Assembly (NCBI RefSeq): GCF_005048265.1
Contig: NZ_SUNH01000006.1
Span: forward strand, 1 to 64,000
Length of the DNA: 64,000 bases
Direction: 5' to 3'
Source: Paracoccus hibiscisoli
GTDB taxonomy: Bacteria; Pseudomonadota; Alphaproteobacteria; Rhodobacterales; Rhodobacteraceae
The notes below the pieces were generated by a model. That model saw only the letters and a list, made by a program, of their open reading frames with translations. It searched no databases and was not told the origin of the DNA. Each line of letters opens with the position of its first letter. Positions within the stretch are counted from its first letter, which is position 1. Positions 63,708-64,000 of the stretch are shown here, piece after piece. A program made the translations under genes and the position numbers.

Positions 63708-64000
63708 ATGCTGATCCTGGGGCTGGATAACGGGCTGACGGTCACCAAGGCGGTGATCTTTGACGATACCGGTCGCGTGCTGGCCACCGCGCGCCGCCGC
63801 GTGGCGCAAATGATGCCGCGCGCCCGCCATGTCGAACGCGACATGGCCGATCTGTGGCGCCAGACCGCCGCCGCCGTGGCCGAGGCCATCGCCGCCTGCG
63901 GTCGCCCCGCGGGTGACATCGTCGCCGTGGCCGCCACCGCGCATGGCGACGGGCTGTATCTGCTGGACCGCGCGGGCGCGCCCCTGGGGCCGGGCATCCT
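63708..64000 (+). CDS. FGGY-family carbohydrate kinase, N-terminal part (runs off window)
   Basis: The first 97 residues of an FGGY kinase; the gene continues past the window end. LILGLDNGLTVTKAVIFDDTGRVLATARRRV is the first phosphate loop, and VAVAATAHGDGLYLLDRAGAPLGPGI the start of the sugar site. It differs from EryA, so it phosphorylates another polyol or sugar brought in by the same or a further transporter. The DeoR gene lies 3 bases upstream. Confidence 0.88.
   Translation, partial: MLILGLDNGLTVTKAVIFDDTGRVLATARRRVAQMMPRARHVERDMADLWRQTAAAVAEAIAACGRPAGDIVAVAATAHGDGLYLLDRAGAPLGPGI

Overview
The window looks like chromosomal DNA of a GC-rich alphaproteobacterium of the Rhodobacteraceae, most like Paracoccus. 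This is judged from codon use (third positions mostly G or C), the secDF/ccmABCDG order, the Rhodobacterales-type small genes, and proteins typical of that family. No rRNA or CRISPR array was seen. The two tRNA genes are tRNA-Asn(GTT) and tRNA-Val(CAC).

Layout. 1-3.2 kb: the decayed end of an integrated element beside tRNA-Asn, holding a tyrosine recombinase broken by two in-frame TAG codons and a frameshift, two related small proteins and IS21-like end repeats. 3.3-22.3 kb: housekeeping core (MBL hydrolase, EnvZ-like kinase, lon, HU-like protein, tRNA-Val, dusA, mazG, M20 amidohydrolase, yajC-secD-secF, an Mth938-like protein, ccmABCDG, gamma-glutamyltransferase, 3-methyladenine glycosylase, malate:quinone oxidoreductase). 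22.3-33.6 kb: a compact hexuronate locus. The plus-strand operon is gntR-uxuA-kdgK. The minus-strand operon is uxaC-dctP-dctQ-dctM-kdgF-kduI-kduD-uxuB. A second GntR regulator is divergent from uxaC. Together they import uronates, process glucuronate and unsaturated uronates, and converge on 2-keto-3-deoxygluconate and its 6-phosphate.

33.6-39.4 kb: a damaged stretch. It has an AT-richer island, a polysaccharide pyruvyl transferase fragment, an SGNH protein running out of frame into a sulfotransferase fragment with an in-frame TGA, and a sulfate ABC operon (sbp-cysT-cysW-cysA) in which both permease genes carry a one-base frameshift and cysA is short. 39.4-45.8 kb: Rrf2 and Lrp regulators, two small membrane proteins, a YbbA/YbbP-type ABC system and the esterase tesA.

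45.8-64 kb: a large erythritol catabolic region. The minus-strand operon eryR-eryH-eryI-fbp-fba has overlapping or nearly touching genes and is divergent from transketolase. The minus-strand operon eryA-eryB-eryC-(iron alcohol dehydrogenase)-eryD is divergent from DUF2291-eryE-eryF-eryG. A DeoR regulator and a second FGGY kinase, cut by the window end, follow. The pathway would turn erythritol into D-erythrose 4-phosphate. The linked transketolase, class II aldolase and class I bisphosphatase suggest a built-in route for that product, possibly through sedoheptulose 1,7-bisphosphate. This is the most interesting feature of the window, though it extends a known pathway rather than being a wholly new system.
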